Part shown: positions 12,673-25,600 of the stretch, piece after piece
Position numbering within the stretch: the stretch's first letter is position 1
Layout of the letters: each line of letters opens with the position of its first letter
Assembly (NCBI GenBank): GCA_963978905.1
Contig: OZ022257.1
Coordinates: forward strand, 10,872,509-10,936,508
DNA length: 64,000 nt
Reading direction: 5' to 3'
From: Trichostrongylus colubriformis
Taxonomy: Eukaryota; Nematoda; Chromadorea; Rhabditida; Trichostrongylidae
Program-made: the position numbers and the translations under genes
Notes under the pieces: generated by a model
Database searches by the model: none
Told to the model about the DNA's origin: nothing
What the model saw: the letters and a program-made list of their open reading frames with translations, nothing else

Positions 12673-13376
12673 TTACCTTCTGTATGGTTTCGGATAATCG
12701 CACACGTACATCTCCGTGAGGAACTCCAGTTGATATTGAGAGGGAACTTGAGCGAGGCGAGGTGCGTAGTCTACTAAAATAGAAGAGTAATCCAGTAGCT
12801 TTCCTGCAACATGAAGTCACCATCAGCTTTCATAACCGCAACTGAGCCGTTAAGCTAAAACTCTGTCCAGAATTGCTTAAAAGACTCACCTGGTCCTTTG
12901 TTCATTTCTTGGACATGATAGTAGGATTTGGGAAATTTTTTCACCCCTTCTTTAGAAATGGCTCCTTCATACGTCATACCATCAAATTGCTCCGCTGTTA
13001 GCAATTCTGCTGATTCAGCTGCTGGAGATGTTTCAGCGAGGTAGGGACTCACACCTGTGATACATCCTGCTGTAGATATTAATAGGAAACAGTGCCCTCC
13101 AGTACACGAGTTCGTAAATTAACTCAGGACACACTTCCAACGGCTCAACATGATACCTACCGTTTGCACTTCGCCCAGCAGCTTCTCGTTCTTGCGTGTT
13201 TTGGAAAGGTGAAAGAAGGCCAAAGCTGCGGCATGTCTCCTGAAATAGACCGCACCAGGATTATTTGGTGAAAAATTTTAGAAAATTATTTTTCTCACCT
13301 CAATAGCATAGTCAAAGGTCTGCTGTAATAACTGAGCGTCAAATGACGAAGCTGTAGACACTGGCGATGAGCACAT
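12673..13376 (-). CDS. Unrecognised four-exon gene, 145 aa
   Basis: On the minus strand, exons 13376-13299, 13239-13161, 13069-12890 and 12773-12673 join in phase to an open frame of 145 codons, ATG to TAA. Splice sites are GTGAG/CAG, GTAGGT/ACAG and GTGAGT/TTTTAG. The product is soluble-looking: MCSSPVSTASSFDAQLLQQ, then AGCITGVSPYLAETSPAAES, FDGMTYEGAISKEGVKKFPK, and an aromatic C-terminus with LAQVPSQYQLEFLTEMYVCD and YPKPYRR. There is no signal peptide, membrane segment or motif I recognise. Exon phases agreeing across three introns are the main support. The last exon could splice on through AG|GTAACG, and an exon upstream of the ATG is possible. If intron 3 is retained, the frame ends at 12855, giving 123 aa. 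Confidence 0.5.
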
Positions 13377-14044
13377 TATGAATATAAATCTGTAATAAAT
13401 TAGTCAAACTGAAAATCTGATGTGATTTCTGCTTGAGCGAAACAAAAATCGTCTCGAGATTACTGTGCTTCACTACTTTTCGTTTCTCGAGGCCATCTGA
13501 GCTGAACGCGAGACCAGCCCCCGACCTCCTTCAGTCGGCAGGTACGACATCCTCATCGTTAAGATAAAGATGCCTCTCATTCCTTCTAGCCGTTCAGTGG
13601 AGCGGCCTTGATCGCCCTGAAGCCACCACCTTCCAGAATCATAATGGAATACCAACCTCCATTGTCAGATAGCTCGCCCCCTTTAGCCACTCAAGCTGTG
13701 TTTTTACCGGGACGAAAGCATAAGTTTCTGGAGCGCGTAGAACCAAAGAAGACAGCACAACTCCGCCATGCATACCAGGCCTGCCCAGTGCAGGCGTGAT
13801 TGCTAGCAACTGTGAAAACAACGTGGCCGATGAGGACTGTGATTTATGCGCTGAGATAAGATGAAGAAGAAACTTCAATAGTGAAGGAAGCGTTGATAAG
13901 GTGAAGGCGGCAAATCCGATTACGAGATTGACTACATAATGATTATCTCGTGAGAAGTGCCTCTACGACCTTCTACTGCCTCGCATGTTCGCCATCATTT
14001 CTAACTCAAAGCAGCGTGAGGCTCAACAGCGACTTGCCGTCAGG

Positions 14045-14410
14045 GTACACCCGGAGTAGAGGATTCCTCCATAGGGGGGGGGGGGGTCGTATTTGACTGG
14101 CGAGATAAGGGGAGGGTCGTTATTGCAAAGGTCTGCAATAGTCTCTGGCTAGATGATAAGTGCCGTCAGCTCACCCGGTTATGTAAGAACATATGATTGA
14201 TTTTGAGTGACCAAGAAAAAAAATTACAGTAATAGGATACTTAGTGATACTATGCAATCAGCAATAGTTAGTGTTCCTGTAGAGGTTATGTAGATGTCGA
14301 AAAAACAGGGGCGGGAGTCGTATTTGTGTCTTCGTTGAGAGGAGGGGTGGGGGAAGTCGCACTAAACCGGCCATTCCCCTCGATACCTTGATGTGCCCTG
14401 CTTGCCGATC
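14045..14410 (+). repeat. G-run interspersed repeat
   Basis: Contains CCGGAGTAGAGGATTCC, a G homopolymer, GTCGTATTTG, TTCCTGTAGAGGTTATGTAG and a second GTCGTATTTG, the block order shared with the copies at 15.1, 18.6, 26.6 and 57.6 kb. Confidence 0.55.
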
Positions 14411-15079
14411 TCTACTTTTCGCTGGTCCGTCATTCCGGCACGCTCTTTCAAACTCAAAACAATTCCACAGCTGTGAAAGGTACCGAAGGCTCTTTAAAGA
14501 GGAGTACAAAGTACAAACGAAAAGACGAGCAGATCTACAGACAAATAAGGGGGAAGATTAAGGAGCGTAATGATTGGAAGTTCACTTGCTCATTTATCTC
14601 CTTGCCTGTTTTCCTGAGTTAATTCTGATGAACGCCTTAGTCGGTTTTGCAATGTCTGACCGCTCAACATTACATGGAGGTAAAAATCAGTATTAGCGGC
14701 ACGAACATGAAATGAATGTTCTTTTTGGAAAGTTGTTTATCAGGTTGGTTGAAGCGTCAAAACAACTCTGGTAAGGTTCACTTCTCAAGCTCTTCTTTAC
14801 TCAGTCGCTACTATAACTATCGAACCAACGAACTGCCCAGCTCCATTCTCCTACGACCCAGCACAATCATGCCAGTTGCATCGCCTAATTCCAAGCACAA
14901 GGTACAGGAGGTCTAGGTAATACATTAGATGGGGACTCACTTTACGACACGGCGTCTCTGACGCTAATCTTGCCCGAAATTTGGGAAGGGCCCTTCTCCA
15001 AAGGCCTGTATGTCTGACTGTTCGAGGTGACAGCTGTACGGCAGCTATCAAGTGACAGACGACATTGCTAGAATGACTG

Positions 15080-15340
15080 CTCAGAATTGCCATCCAGGGC
15101 ACAGCGGTAGTCGAGAGTTCCTCGGCAGGGGGAGGGGGTTGTATCCGACCGGACAGGGGGAGGAAGGTCGCACCTGCAAGGTTAGCGATAAGCAATGAAA
15201 CACACTGCAACTATACAATCCGGCAACAGTACTGGTATTGTAGAGGTCAAAATAGTAGGATGTCGTATCTGGGCCTCCGTAGACGGGGAGGGGACGCATT
15301 GAAACGGTAATTTTTTTGACACCTGGGAGTGTCCTGGTGC
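15080..15340 (+). repeat. G-run interspersed repeat
   Basis: Shares GTCGAGAGTTCCTCGGCAGG, AACACACTGCAACTATACAA, CTGGTATTGTAGAGGTCAAA and TGGGAGTGTCCTGG with the 18.6 and 57.6 kb copies. Confidence 0.55.
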
Positions 15341-15984
15341 CAACGCTATCTATTTGCCAACGGTACCCACCTATCAGCACCTACATCAGTACTTCAGGCT
15401 TTCGCTCTTCTGAGAAGGACTGAACAACCCTATGTGGTGATTTGTAGAGTATGCACCAAGTAAAAACTTACCTTGTAAAATCGAGCACTAACTATAAGTA
15501 CAACACCGAGCGACCTCTAATCAACGAGGATGATGAACAATGAGCCAAGCCTGCAAAGTTCGCCGTCAGATAGACCTTATCGGTATCAGTATCAACGGGA
15601 GGGAGGTAAACGCTTTCGTCGCTCGCTTCGATGCGCGAGAAATACTACTTACTCAACACACCAATATTGATTGATTAGCTGGTGCGTTACGCGTGGTTGT
15701 ACAGCTTCGATTGTATGAGCCCATTTATCAGTCATCTCCACAAGATTTTCGCGGAATCAAGGGTATTCTGCCACGAAGCACCACCTTGTGGAGCCAACGA
15801 GCTGAGTGTGACCACATCTGAAATTCAAAAATAATCAACAATACACAAAATTTAATCACCAAATACGCAGACTTGTAACCAAAAACGAAGAGGTGCAATT
15901 TTGCTTATTGTTTTTGTTAGCTGCTGATCTTCGCCCCAGAACACTGAGCGAAATTTGTTACAAAAGTGCTGAGTTATGGGCAGA

Positions 15985-16055
15985 GCCTCGGTCGATGACG
16001 AGTTTTGAACATGCATTCCATGCCTTGGAAGGTAAATATTGCACTGCGAAGTGCA
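15985..16055 (-). repeat. tRNA-derived (SINE-like) repeat, decayed
   Basis: The flank AGTTATGGGCAGAGCCTCGG matches the flank of the copies at 22000 and 32615. Read on the minus strand it keeps an AGTGCAATATTTACC and ATGTTCAAAACTC pattern corresponding to the A-box side and B box. Too mutated to be a tRNA gene. Confidence 0.5.
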
Positions 16056-16374
16056 AATTAAACTTGCAAAGCCTTTCTTTGGAATTTTTCATTCATAAGG
16101 CACCTAGTGCTCAGTTTGGCTGATTTATTATGTGGTGCCCAAATTTTTCTTACTTTTATGAACGTGATCAAAAACACATAGTTAACTACGTGCGGCTGGT
16201 AGAAAATCACATTTCGCCGAATATGGTAACAAACCTCATTCCACAATTCAGCAGCAATTAAAGGAATCGTACACTGAGAAATAAATTTCTCTATCACCTT
16301 GTTTCATCGAAAAGTGGGACTGTTTACATAGTTTTCTCTTACCACTATGCGCCTCCGACTGCGGCGGACAAGGG

Positions 16375-16520
16375 GGCGGGCACTGGCTCGTAGGTCCCGC
16401 TACCATGAGGAGCTGTATCTTTGCCGGATTCCGAATTTTTTGTGTGAAATTTCGCACGTCGCTCTTATCAAGTAAATACGACATATAGATATGGGTAACA
16501 GAGAAACTCATTCGATGCAC
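16375..16520 (+). repeat. Dispersed repeat shared with 55.6 kb
   Basis: GGAGCTGTATCTTTGCCGGA, a TTTCGCGTGAAA-like block, CAAGTAAATACGACATA and ATATGGGTAACAGAGAA match 55558-55680 in the same order. No coding sign. Confidence 0.55.
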
Positions 16521-17568
16521 GATTCTTTCAGATAAATAACAGTCTGACAGCAACCAGCAGGTTAAGCAACAGAAGAAAAGGTCACAAGGCTTCGAAAATC
16601 ATGCCAACGGATTACTGTCCTTCCCGTGTAACCTTTGTTTTGAGTAAATCGACTAAATTTTTGCGCAAACACAGAAACATCAGGTACCAGTTCGATACTC
16701 AGACATTATATGAGTAAGAGGGTTGTCGCGAAAGGCTGGCTATCTCTGTCTCACAATCTGATAAACCGCCGTAATAAGACTCAGTCCGGCTATTCATCAT
16801 CTGTCGTGTCACCGTCGGTCACTACCTCAACAGTGATGATCATCCCACCAGTGATGGTTACCAAAATAGTAAGTTACCTTTTGTATAGCCTTTTTTTGCT
16901 ACTTTTGCTTTTTTTAGTATTTCCACCGAAAGTGCTGGCGGGGTCGGTGTTCATTTGTTTCTGATCATTATTCTCTGGACGCTGCTCCTCCTGATACAGG
17001 ATTATGAATTGAAATCCTCGGCTCTAATGTGCACCACACGAGTAATTACGCTTTTCAGAGCACATTGCTTCCTTTTTTTCGCGAGAAATAAGTTTAAAAC
17101 ACTTGTAGAATATGTAACTAGGTCATAAAAGTAAATCTCTCACTTCAAATTACCGCTCATTTTCGGCGCCAGCTTACCAGCGAAGTCTTTTGGATGCACA
17201 ATTGTAAGTACTGTGATGTACTAATTGCAGAAAATTAAAAAAGTTCTGTGTAAGGGGGTCGAATAGGTTCGGATTTTAACTTTAACTTTGGTCGACGTCT
17301 GCGTATCCATATATTCCGTATGTTTCGAGGGCAACTGTATCTCACCTGGTAACAATTTTCGCGTCTGATGTTGATGTACTTCTCGCTCTGCGTCCGTGAC
17401 CATTTAACTGTCGTCCCTTTGCTTCTCAGCTCTCCAGAGGCCAATCTCACCCAGACGCCCCATCACGTCGTCCTTCAGCGCTCCTTCAGGCGGAGCTCTA
17501 TCTCCATTAGACTCTTGCATATGCATGTGAAACTTTGTGGGCGGTACTTAGCAAGCAAAACTTAAATA

Positions 17569-18062
17569 CAGTAGCGCGCAAAAGTATTTGACCAAAAACT
17601 TTCCTGTCATAGCTTTTTTTCTACTTCACCAAATTTGACAAAATTTTGATATGTGGTGCCTGAACCTATTGACAACATTTCCTTCCTTGAGTGCCGCTTG
17701 ACTCTTCTCTTGGTTTTTTGCAAGAATTTACTACAAGATCACTGAAAAAAGGCTTGGTCAAGAAAAACCGGTTCTCTTCACAAAAATAAAACTAGCAGGC
17801 CTTAGAAAACATCAATATTCTGTAGAGAAACCACTACTTTTGATGACAGCGGCCCAGAGGGACGGCAGAGGGATGGCACTCAACATAAAATTCATTTAAC
17901 CACGTAACTTACACCGTTGAGCGCCAAAATAGTACATTTAGTATGCAGTGTCTCCAAGTACAACATATTGAAATTTTCCTTAGATCGGTCCAGTCGCAAG
18001 AAGGTTGCAAGTGAAAAACCCAAGTAAAAAACCATTCGGCCGAATACTTCTGAGCGCTACTG
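17569..18062. mobile_element. Tc1/mariner-type MITE, 494 bp
   Basis: Starts CAGTAGCGCGCAAAAGTATT after TA (17567-17568) and ends GAATACTTCTGAGCGCTACTG before TA (18063-18064). Ends beginning CAGT with a TA duplication are typical of Tc1-like elements. No transposase frame inside. Confidence 0.75.
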
Positions 18063-18594
18063 TATATGGGTACCGGAAGAACTCAAATCTCCTTGAATAA
18101 TTCCTTCAAGTTGATTATAGGCGCATCAGTTATACACAGCCATGTACTACAAATTCCTGCTGCTGCCCCCCCTCCCCGTCTCTCAAGGTACACAGGCGTC
18201 AAACATAATATTCCCAGTACAAATGAAGTAGCCCTCAAAAAACTGAAGAGCCATCTCTGTTGGAGAATCCTGGGTCAATCGATGGATGAAGTCCATAAAT
18301 GAAACTCCTGCAGCATCCAAACCTCCGAAGTGCACACCCAAAGTGGCTCCGTCGTCCTTTTTTCCACAAGAAATTGATTCATATCCCTTTTAGTGAATTT
18401 TCATTGATATCGTTAATAGACGTCGGTGACGAACAATGACAAAATCAGTGCGACTCTGATTGAACAGAGAGAAAGCTATGCATCATTTTCCCTCACAAAA
18501 ACTGCAAAGCGATAGGGTCAAGGCGAAAATTGCTTATCGATTTTGACCGTATCGCTCCGACTCTCAACATAACTCCAAGTACGTAGAGGTTAGA

Positions 18595-18975
18595 AACAAG
18601 TTTGCCAGACCCAGGGTGCGCCGGGAGTCAAGGATTCCCCGACAGGGGGTTCGTATTTGCTGCGGGGAGGAGAGCCGTCCCTGCAGAGGTCTACGATAAG
18701 CGCTAGAATCTAAAATTTCAATAAGCAGATAAGAAGCAAAGGCAATTTCACAGCGAATCCGTGTGAGGAAATATGAAGTAGATAACTTTCCGCTCCAAGT
18801 AAGAATACATAGTAATAAAACACATTGCAACTATACATTCCGGAAACAGTTACTGGTATTATAGAGATCAAGAAAATGGTGGAGGGGGGGGGGGTTGCTC
18901 GAACTTGGTACCCGTAGGGGAAGGGTCGTACTGATGCGTCTGTTTTCTTCGTGGGAGTGCCCTGCCCAGACCTTG
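18595..18975 (+). repeat. G-run interspersed repeat
   Basis: Shares GCCGGGAGTCAAGGATTCCC, AATAAAACACATTGCAACTA, GGAAACAGTTACTGGTATTA, a G10 run and GTGGGAGTGCCCTGCC with the other copies. Its middle third closely matches 57720-57900. Confidence 0.6.
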
Positions 18976-19604
18976 ACCAACCTCGTACTGTAGAGAGGAG
19001 GAATTGAAGATTTATGAGGAATGGGACTCATTTTTCGAGCGAACCATCTCACTGTCAGGCCGAAAATGCCATTTGAAAAATTCGATATTTGCGGCAGCCT
19101 TAACGATACATACTGTATTTCCCCCGACTGGGCTGAGAGGCCTCTTTCGTAGCCCGCTGTCCCTGCCCATCCTGCCTTATAAGCGCAGCCAGTCGGCTAT
19201 CAATACGATGCGCGGTATCAGTCAATCCCATTCTCCGAATCGCGTCATCGATTGATTAGCGGAGAAGTGGCTAATCGCACTTTTAAAATTCATTTGTACT
19301 AGCGATTGAAGAGCCCACTCAATCACAGCTCCAATAGTAAATTCATTTTAATGTTTTGCTAAATGAAAGTTACCTTCACGTTTTTCTGTTTGAAACAAGT
19401 CTCGCAGCATCAAGTGGAATGTCTTGTGTCGAAATCGAATTTCCGTGATAAGCACGAATCAAGTGCAATCATCACGCGTTGCGCATTCTCACACCTTGTC
19501 AGCGCCAGTGCCCAGGGTTGGCTGGGTTAAAGACCGTATACCAAGCATCGACCGCCCACACTACCGCCTTTGGTTTACACCCCTTTCACGCATATTGCAC
19601 CAAC

Positions 19605-22600
19605 ATGCCACCAACACACTTGGTTGACGAAGATTACCTGGTAAGTATTGAACCCCAACATGAGCTTCTAGTTTTAAAAATATGGCGTTGAGGAGGCCAC
19701 CCGTATCTTTCATTTATTTTACTTATTTTTCAACTATTTCCAGAAATACGCCATGGAGTCGTACGTGGCTGACATTAACGAAGACGCTAACAAGACAACT
19801 ATCATTTTCACTCTGACAGAAAAACCTGGAGCCCTTGCCGAGACGCTCAGGGTTTTTCAGGTGGGTTCACATGCTTTACCAGTTTATTTCCTCGATATTT
19901 TCGATATCTTTGCTTAAATTGCGATTAGCAAAAACCAACCGCACACGGAAGCATGAATGGACTGCTTTTTTTTCAAAGGCATATCTCTTAGTTTTATTTC
20001 TACTGGGTTATAGGATATTTCTTAAAGCATTTTCTCCGCGATTTCGAATTTTCTGCGGGTGAATTTTGTGAAATGAAATCCATTATAATTAGCATTGAGA
20101 TTGTTCCAATATCTCCACCTGCAATAAGAAATGACGATGTTGAGAAAAGCTTGCTCCTCCTCCACGAAACCCACTTGAGTTCCAACGCGAACGATGAGGC
20201 ATGAAAATCATAGCTGCAATGACATCTGACTTCAAATACGTACTTTATTTCTCTCACATGTTAAAAACTCTTTTTGTTTCAAAAAAGTTTTCCTTTTTCG
20301 GATACCAATCATGTCTCGATATATCAATTTAAATTTATATAGAAAAGAAATTTAAAGAAAAAAAATTTGAAGAATTGAGGCCTGATTTCCACTGCAGAAG
20401 GTAGATTTAAAGAAAAATAAAGTAGGAACATGGTGCAACAATTTCTTAGAGCTTAGTATTTTTCGAAATCGCCTCAATTTGTCTACTCTTACAATTTCAC
20501 CGTTTTTGACCAGAAGCGCTGTCGCAGTAGCTGTGACGTTACCTCTACCTATTAAATCATCAGGATATAAATATAGTCTGTATACTGAGTTAATACGTGG
20601 TTTCGAATGATTCCATTCAATTTGTTTCAGAGAATGTCGTTGACTGAGAATTCATAATTGGAGTAAGTGCTTGAATATGTTCTATGCTATCTTCTGGTTT
20701 GCCCTTTGCTCAAAAGTCTCGCATTTCTCACATTTCTAGCATTTTTCCATAAGTTATTACTTATCTGTCCTATCATGTGATCAGCTAAATGAGAAAACTG
20801 AAAAGACCGGCCGATGTTTTGTCACTGTCAGAGACAGAAAACAGGTTTTGCCCCGGTCAACGCCATGTGCTTTTTGTTTGATATGCATATCTGTTCAATG
20901 ATGATGTCAGAAAAAACTCTGACCAGTAATCGAGCAGATATGTACAGTAACGGAATGTCAAGGAGCATTCATCAAATGAAGAATAAATACATGCCCATCC
21001 CAAGAGCAAAATCCTTATTGAATTATCCAAAATAGGCTTGATGAAATGCCAAAAAGTGATGAAAATTTCCTAGAAAGAAAAGAAAAAACACTCCTAGAAA
21101 AGTACGCGAATATATGTAAAAAGCGAGCAAAATTCAGTCAACCCCGTGACCATCGTAACGAGGAAATAGTAGTCACTTTCAGGGACAAGCGTGGCGTGAG
21201 GAAAATATCCGAGAAAAACGATCCAAAAAAGGGCTTGCTATGACAAAACTCTCGAAATTTCTTGAATACGACCCACCTACTCCACCTCCTGTCCAACGAC
21301 CTTTCCTGCAGATCTCCCATAAGACTCCTCAAAAAACTGCCGCTGCATGGTTCTCGGTGTTTATACTCAAGCCGTCACCCCGAGAATCCAAGGAAGGTCG
21401 TCCATCGGTAATCCTACCACCGCCACCTGACACAAAGTATGATATCGATATTTCGATTGACGTTCACTCCATTTTGGAGCGCCTGATAGGACGTGGGTGA
21501 GTGGCAAGAGTGAGAGTGTGTGGCGGAGTGAGAGAGTTTGATACATTCCCACCCGAATCCGTAGGCCACACCCTATCAGACGCTCTGAGATGGACTGTAG
21601 AAGGTCTCAGACATGTATTCCACCAAAGCCGGTGAGTATGTCACCAGTTTACGTGAGAAGAACTTACGTGAGAAGAACTTCGGAAAGTTCATTATGGACA
21701 ATGGAAATTCTTCTAGAAAAGCATTATTTGACGCACATCTATTTTCTATAATTAAACACAGTTTGTGCTGAGGGATATGCACTTTTATGTCGATATACTT
21801 ACTACTCTATTTTATGCAAGCTCTCTCTCTCACCTGCTCGCTTAGCCGTTATAGAGGTCCTCCGAACATTTGAGTAATGAAAAAAACGATAAAGTGGTCG
21901 ATTTTTGATGTTTTTGGTTTCCGGCTCAACACGTCATGCATGTGAGTGCTGATATGCTATGGTAAATACACCATTCAGAGCTGAGTTAAAGGTGAAAGGG
22001 ATCTCGGTAGTGTAATGGATTAGCACATTTGCCCGGAAATCTTGGAGTGCGGGTTCAAGTCCGAGATCGAAGATTTTGCCCATAACTCAATACACTTGTA
22101 ACAATAAAGTGTCTGTCATCATAGCGCGCCAAGCACTCGACTTCGATTTGAAGACAGCATGAGGGGTAATGTGGTCATTGGGCAATCCCTGAAAGAAGTC
22201 GCTCACATGGGAACCAGGGGCCTACCAAGCCTATTTATGAAGAAGTCTCCGTTTAAAAGCGGCTAACGAGCTGTACGGTGTAATGGTTAATGGCTGACGC
22301 CTTTGGATGACAGACCCCGCCCCTCCAGGCGACGTGATTCTTGGTTGACTACGGTGGGAGTGGCAAAGGAGATGCGGCAGGTTCGATGGTATCGCGGCGC
22401 TTTCTCGGTTTCAGCCTGGAACTCACTCCGGAGAATAGATGCTTTAAATTTCCGAACACCCCATCGTATTCATGTCTTAGTAACACGCCAATGAGAAACT
22501 CGTCCGAACCGCCTCTTCACAGAGGTCGTACGTCGAGAATCAACGGTGGCAAGGGTGTTATTTCTCGGGTATTTGGCCATTTCCTTCAGTTTTTCTCCAC

Positions 22601-25600
22601 TGACGCATCACCAAGCGCCTTGACTTTTATGCTCACTACATTTTTACTATTCGTTCGAATTTTCCCTTACACTGCCTTTAAAATAGTAGAAGCATCACCC
22701 ACACATCCATCCAACTATGGAATCTAGCCGCTAATGAGGCAGTGTGTCACATTTCACTTTTTCATTACGGGATACGTGGCTGGTTGGCAAGGCAAGAGTG
22801 GAAGGCTCGAAAGTGGTCCTACTTGAAGCCACTGCTTTTTCTGCTCCCGTACTGATTGAGTGATACTTGTTTTGCAGGCTCACGAAGTGAATCTTTCCCA
22901 CATCGAATCACGGCCATCCAAAACTCATTCGGGATGTTATGAGATTTTGGTGGAATGTACTGAGGATTCCAATCAGCACAAAGTCGAAGAGGTATGCTTT
23001 TTGATGCTCTTAGATTTCCAAATTTCCAAGTAGATTGACAGCCATGTTTAGCTCATCCAGTTGTTCAAGAAAAAAGGAGATGGCTTGATGGTGCATGATT
23101 GGAATACAAGTAGCAAGCAAAACAAAGGTAAGCTTTATATGGCTAATTTCGAAAAAGCAGAGGCTTTCAAAGACACAGCCGCCATGGGCGGTTGCTATAG
23201 TCCGAGGGAATTTGTCCCAATGGGTGGGGCTATCCGCTTCTGGCTGCAACTGTAGCTAAAGCGGTGCAGTGAGTTTTGACAAGCAAGCCAAGAAAGGCAA
23301 CCACGAAGAAAAATGGGAGCGCCTCACATATAGGATACTCACAAATTTCTCAAATAAAAATAAAACAAATTATTTAGCTCAGTTTCAAAGTCGAGAATGA
23401 GTACAAAGAGAACAATACGTTGAACATACTGGTTACGGTCTTCGCGTAGCAGATCAACCTGCATCGGAAAGCGCTCTTTGGGGGAGGGGAGGGGGGGTGG
23501 GTAAAATAAGGCATATTCACCCTAATCGCTATACGACTAGTAGTCATACAGCGCCGTCAAGTCGCACGCATCGCGTCATCGGCCGTACGCCGTGATGTAA
23601 AATCCCAATGTAAGACAAACTGCTTTAACTGTACGTAGTGATTTTCAGATTCTATTCCATGGTTTCCACGCCGAATCAAGGATATCGACCAATTCGCAAA
23701 CAGAATTCTGAGCTATGGAGCTGAGCTGGACTCTGATCATCCTGTATGTAATGCCTTTTCTTCCCTTATGCCTGGAAATCCCTTATCAGTCGTTATTTAG
23801 GCAGACAGTAGGTATCTGTAGATAACTTGTAAACTGCATTTTCTCGCGTGAATTATGAGGGTCATTCTACTATAATAGCAGCAATTTCTATTAAACAGTC
23901 AAAAATGACGATTGGCACAGAAAAGAGCTGATTTCGTAACAATTCGAGCTGAAGCGTGGTATGCCTTCGGGACCAGTTGAAATATACTTGCGTGTTTTAG
24001 GGCTTCAAAGATCCTGTATACCGAGAAAGACGGAAATTCTTTGCCGACATTGCGTTCAACTACAGATAGTCAGTATTCCATTGTAGATTCGAGAATAACA
24101 TAAAAATTTCGGAGAATTCAAAACGAAATTCTTTTCTACTTCTTGAGCCGCCTTCATACTCTGCTGTGCCGGAGGCAGGGCGTGGCTGCGTCGTCTGTGT
24201 GTCTCGGGTGTGTGCCCTTATGTCAGGATTTCGCACAACGACGAGCGGCGTGCGACACAGTGTGTGCGAGCTGTTCGCGTCGCGTTAGTCGGGTCTTAGA
24301 ACACTACACGCTAATGGTAGGGCGCTATACGTAGTTACTTTGTAATCGCTTCGCCACCCAACAACATATCGCCTTCAGCCCTCCGCATTACTCCGCATGC
24401 GACATGCCGCGGTGCGAAATCCTGACATAACGGTACACACCCGTGTGTCTCCGCCCGTGCTACTCTGCATCGCTGTCTATGAACGCAATCACGCTCTGCC
24501 GGCGGCAGATACGCAGGCACCACCGTAGAGTATAAATGCGGCTTCGGAAGATTCTGCTCAATAAACATTATAAATGGCTTTTTTCAGTGGCGACAAGATC
24601 CCTCGAATCGAATACACCGAGCAGGAAGTGAATACGTGGCGCACCGTCTACAATGTGAGCTAAATTTTACCACAACCACTTTAAGTTCAATTTTCTCTCC
24701 TAGAATCATATTTCAGGAACTTGTGTCCCTTTACCCGACTCACGCCTGCAAAGAGTTCAACTACATCTTCCCATTACTTCAACAAAACTGTGGCTTCAGA
24801 GCCGACAACATCCCACAGCTTCAAGACGTTTCTGATTTTCTCAAAGGTATGGTATGAGGAAGGCCCAAGGATGCCTGCTAGTCTCTTCTCAGATTCCCAC
24901 TACAAGATCCTGCCATTCAGACTGTACTGGCTTCACATTGCGTCCTGTGGCAGGACTCCTTTCATCGCGAGATTTCCTTGCTGGACTCGCCTTCAGGGTA
25001 TTCCATTCCACTCAGTATATACGCCATCACTCTTCACCCAAATACACTCCGGAGCCGTAAGTACATGCTTAGTCCTTCAACTTCTCCAGTTTTGAATCAA
25101 AGTTTCTAGGGATATTTGCCATGAACTACTTGGTCATGTTCCTCTCTTCGCTGACCTTGAATTTGCTCAATTCTCACAAGAGATCGGTTTGGCCAGCCTT
25201 GGAGCTTCAGACGAAGTTATTAAGCAGCTTGCCACGGTAAGGTTCTTTTCGAATATTGCTGGTTTTCGAAGTATCCTCAATTTTATATAATGGTGAGGCT
25301 CGGATACTTTTCCTAAGCTGTCGATAACTAACACACCTTTCTTACGTTTTCTTAGGGTATATTTATCATAATGTTCATCATAGCATAGCTAATAGGGTTC
25401 TTGAAAACAAAAATACGAAAAAAACGCGTGGTGAGGGGCTTTCAACCTGGCCGACAGTATATAGCCCAAAAGTTGTCACAGGGATGCTGGGCCATGAGAA
25501 AAATGTTGGTTGAAGATGAAGCTCGAATATCTACCTATACAGATTTTTTTAGGCACCGGCTCCTTTCGTTTGTCACAAAAACCCTTGTTAGCTATGCTGT

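Larger units (their letters stand above)
13377..19604. other. Repeat-rich intergenic spacer
   Basis: No gene could be supported. It contains three copies of the G-run repeat (near 14045-14410, 15080-15340 and 18595-18975), a tRNA-derived repeat (15985-16055), a dispersed repeat shared with 55.6 kb (16375-16520) and a Tc1-type MITE (17569-18062). A frame at 16710-16964 ends in a hydrophobic stretch but lacks splice or family support. Confidence 0.5.

Noticed and set aside
16710..16964. A hydrophobic-tailed 84-codon frame
   Set aside because: The hydrophobic stretch comes from a T-rich run and no exon partner was found.
22000..22068. A functional tRNA gene
   Set aside because: Acceptor and T arms look right, but the anticodon arm does not pair and decayed sister copies with the same flank exist.
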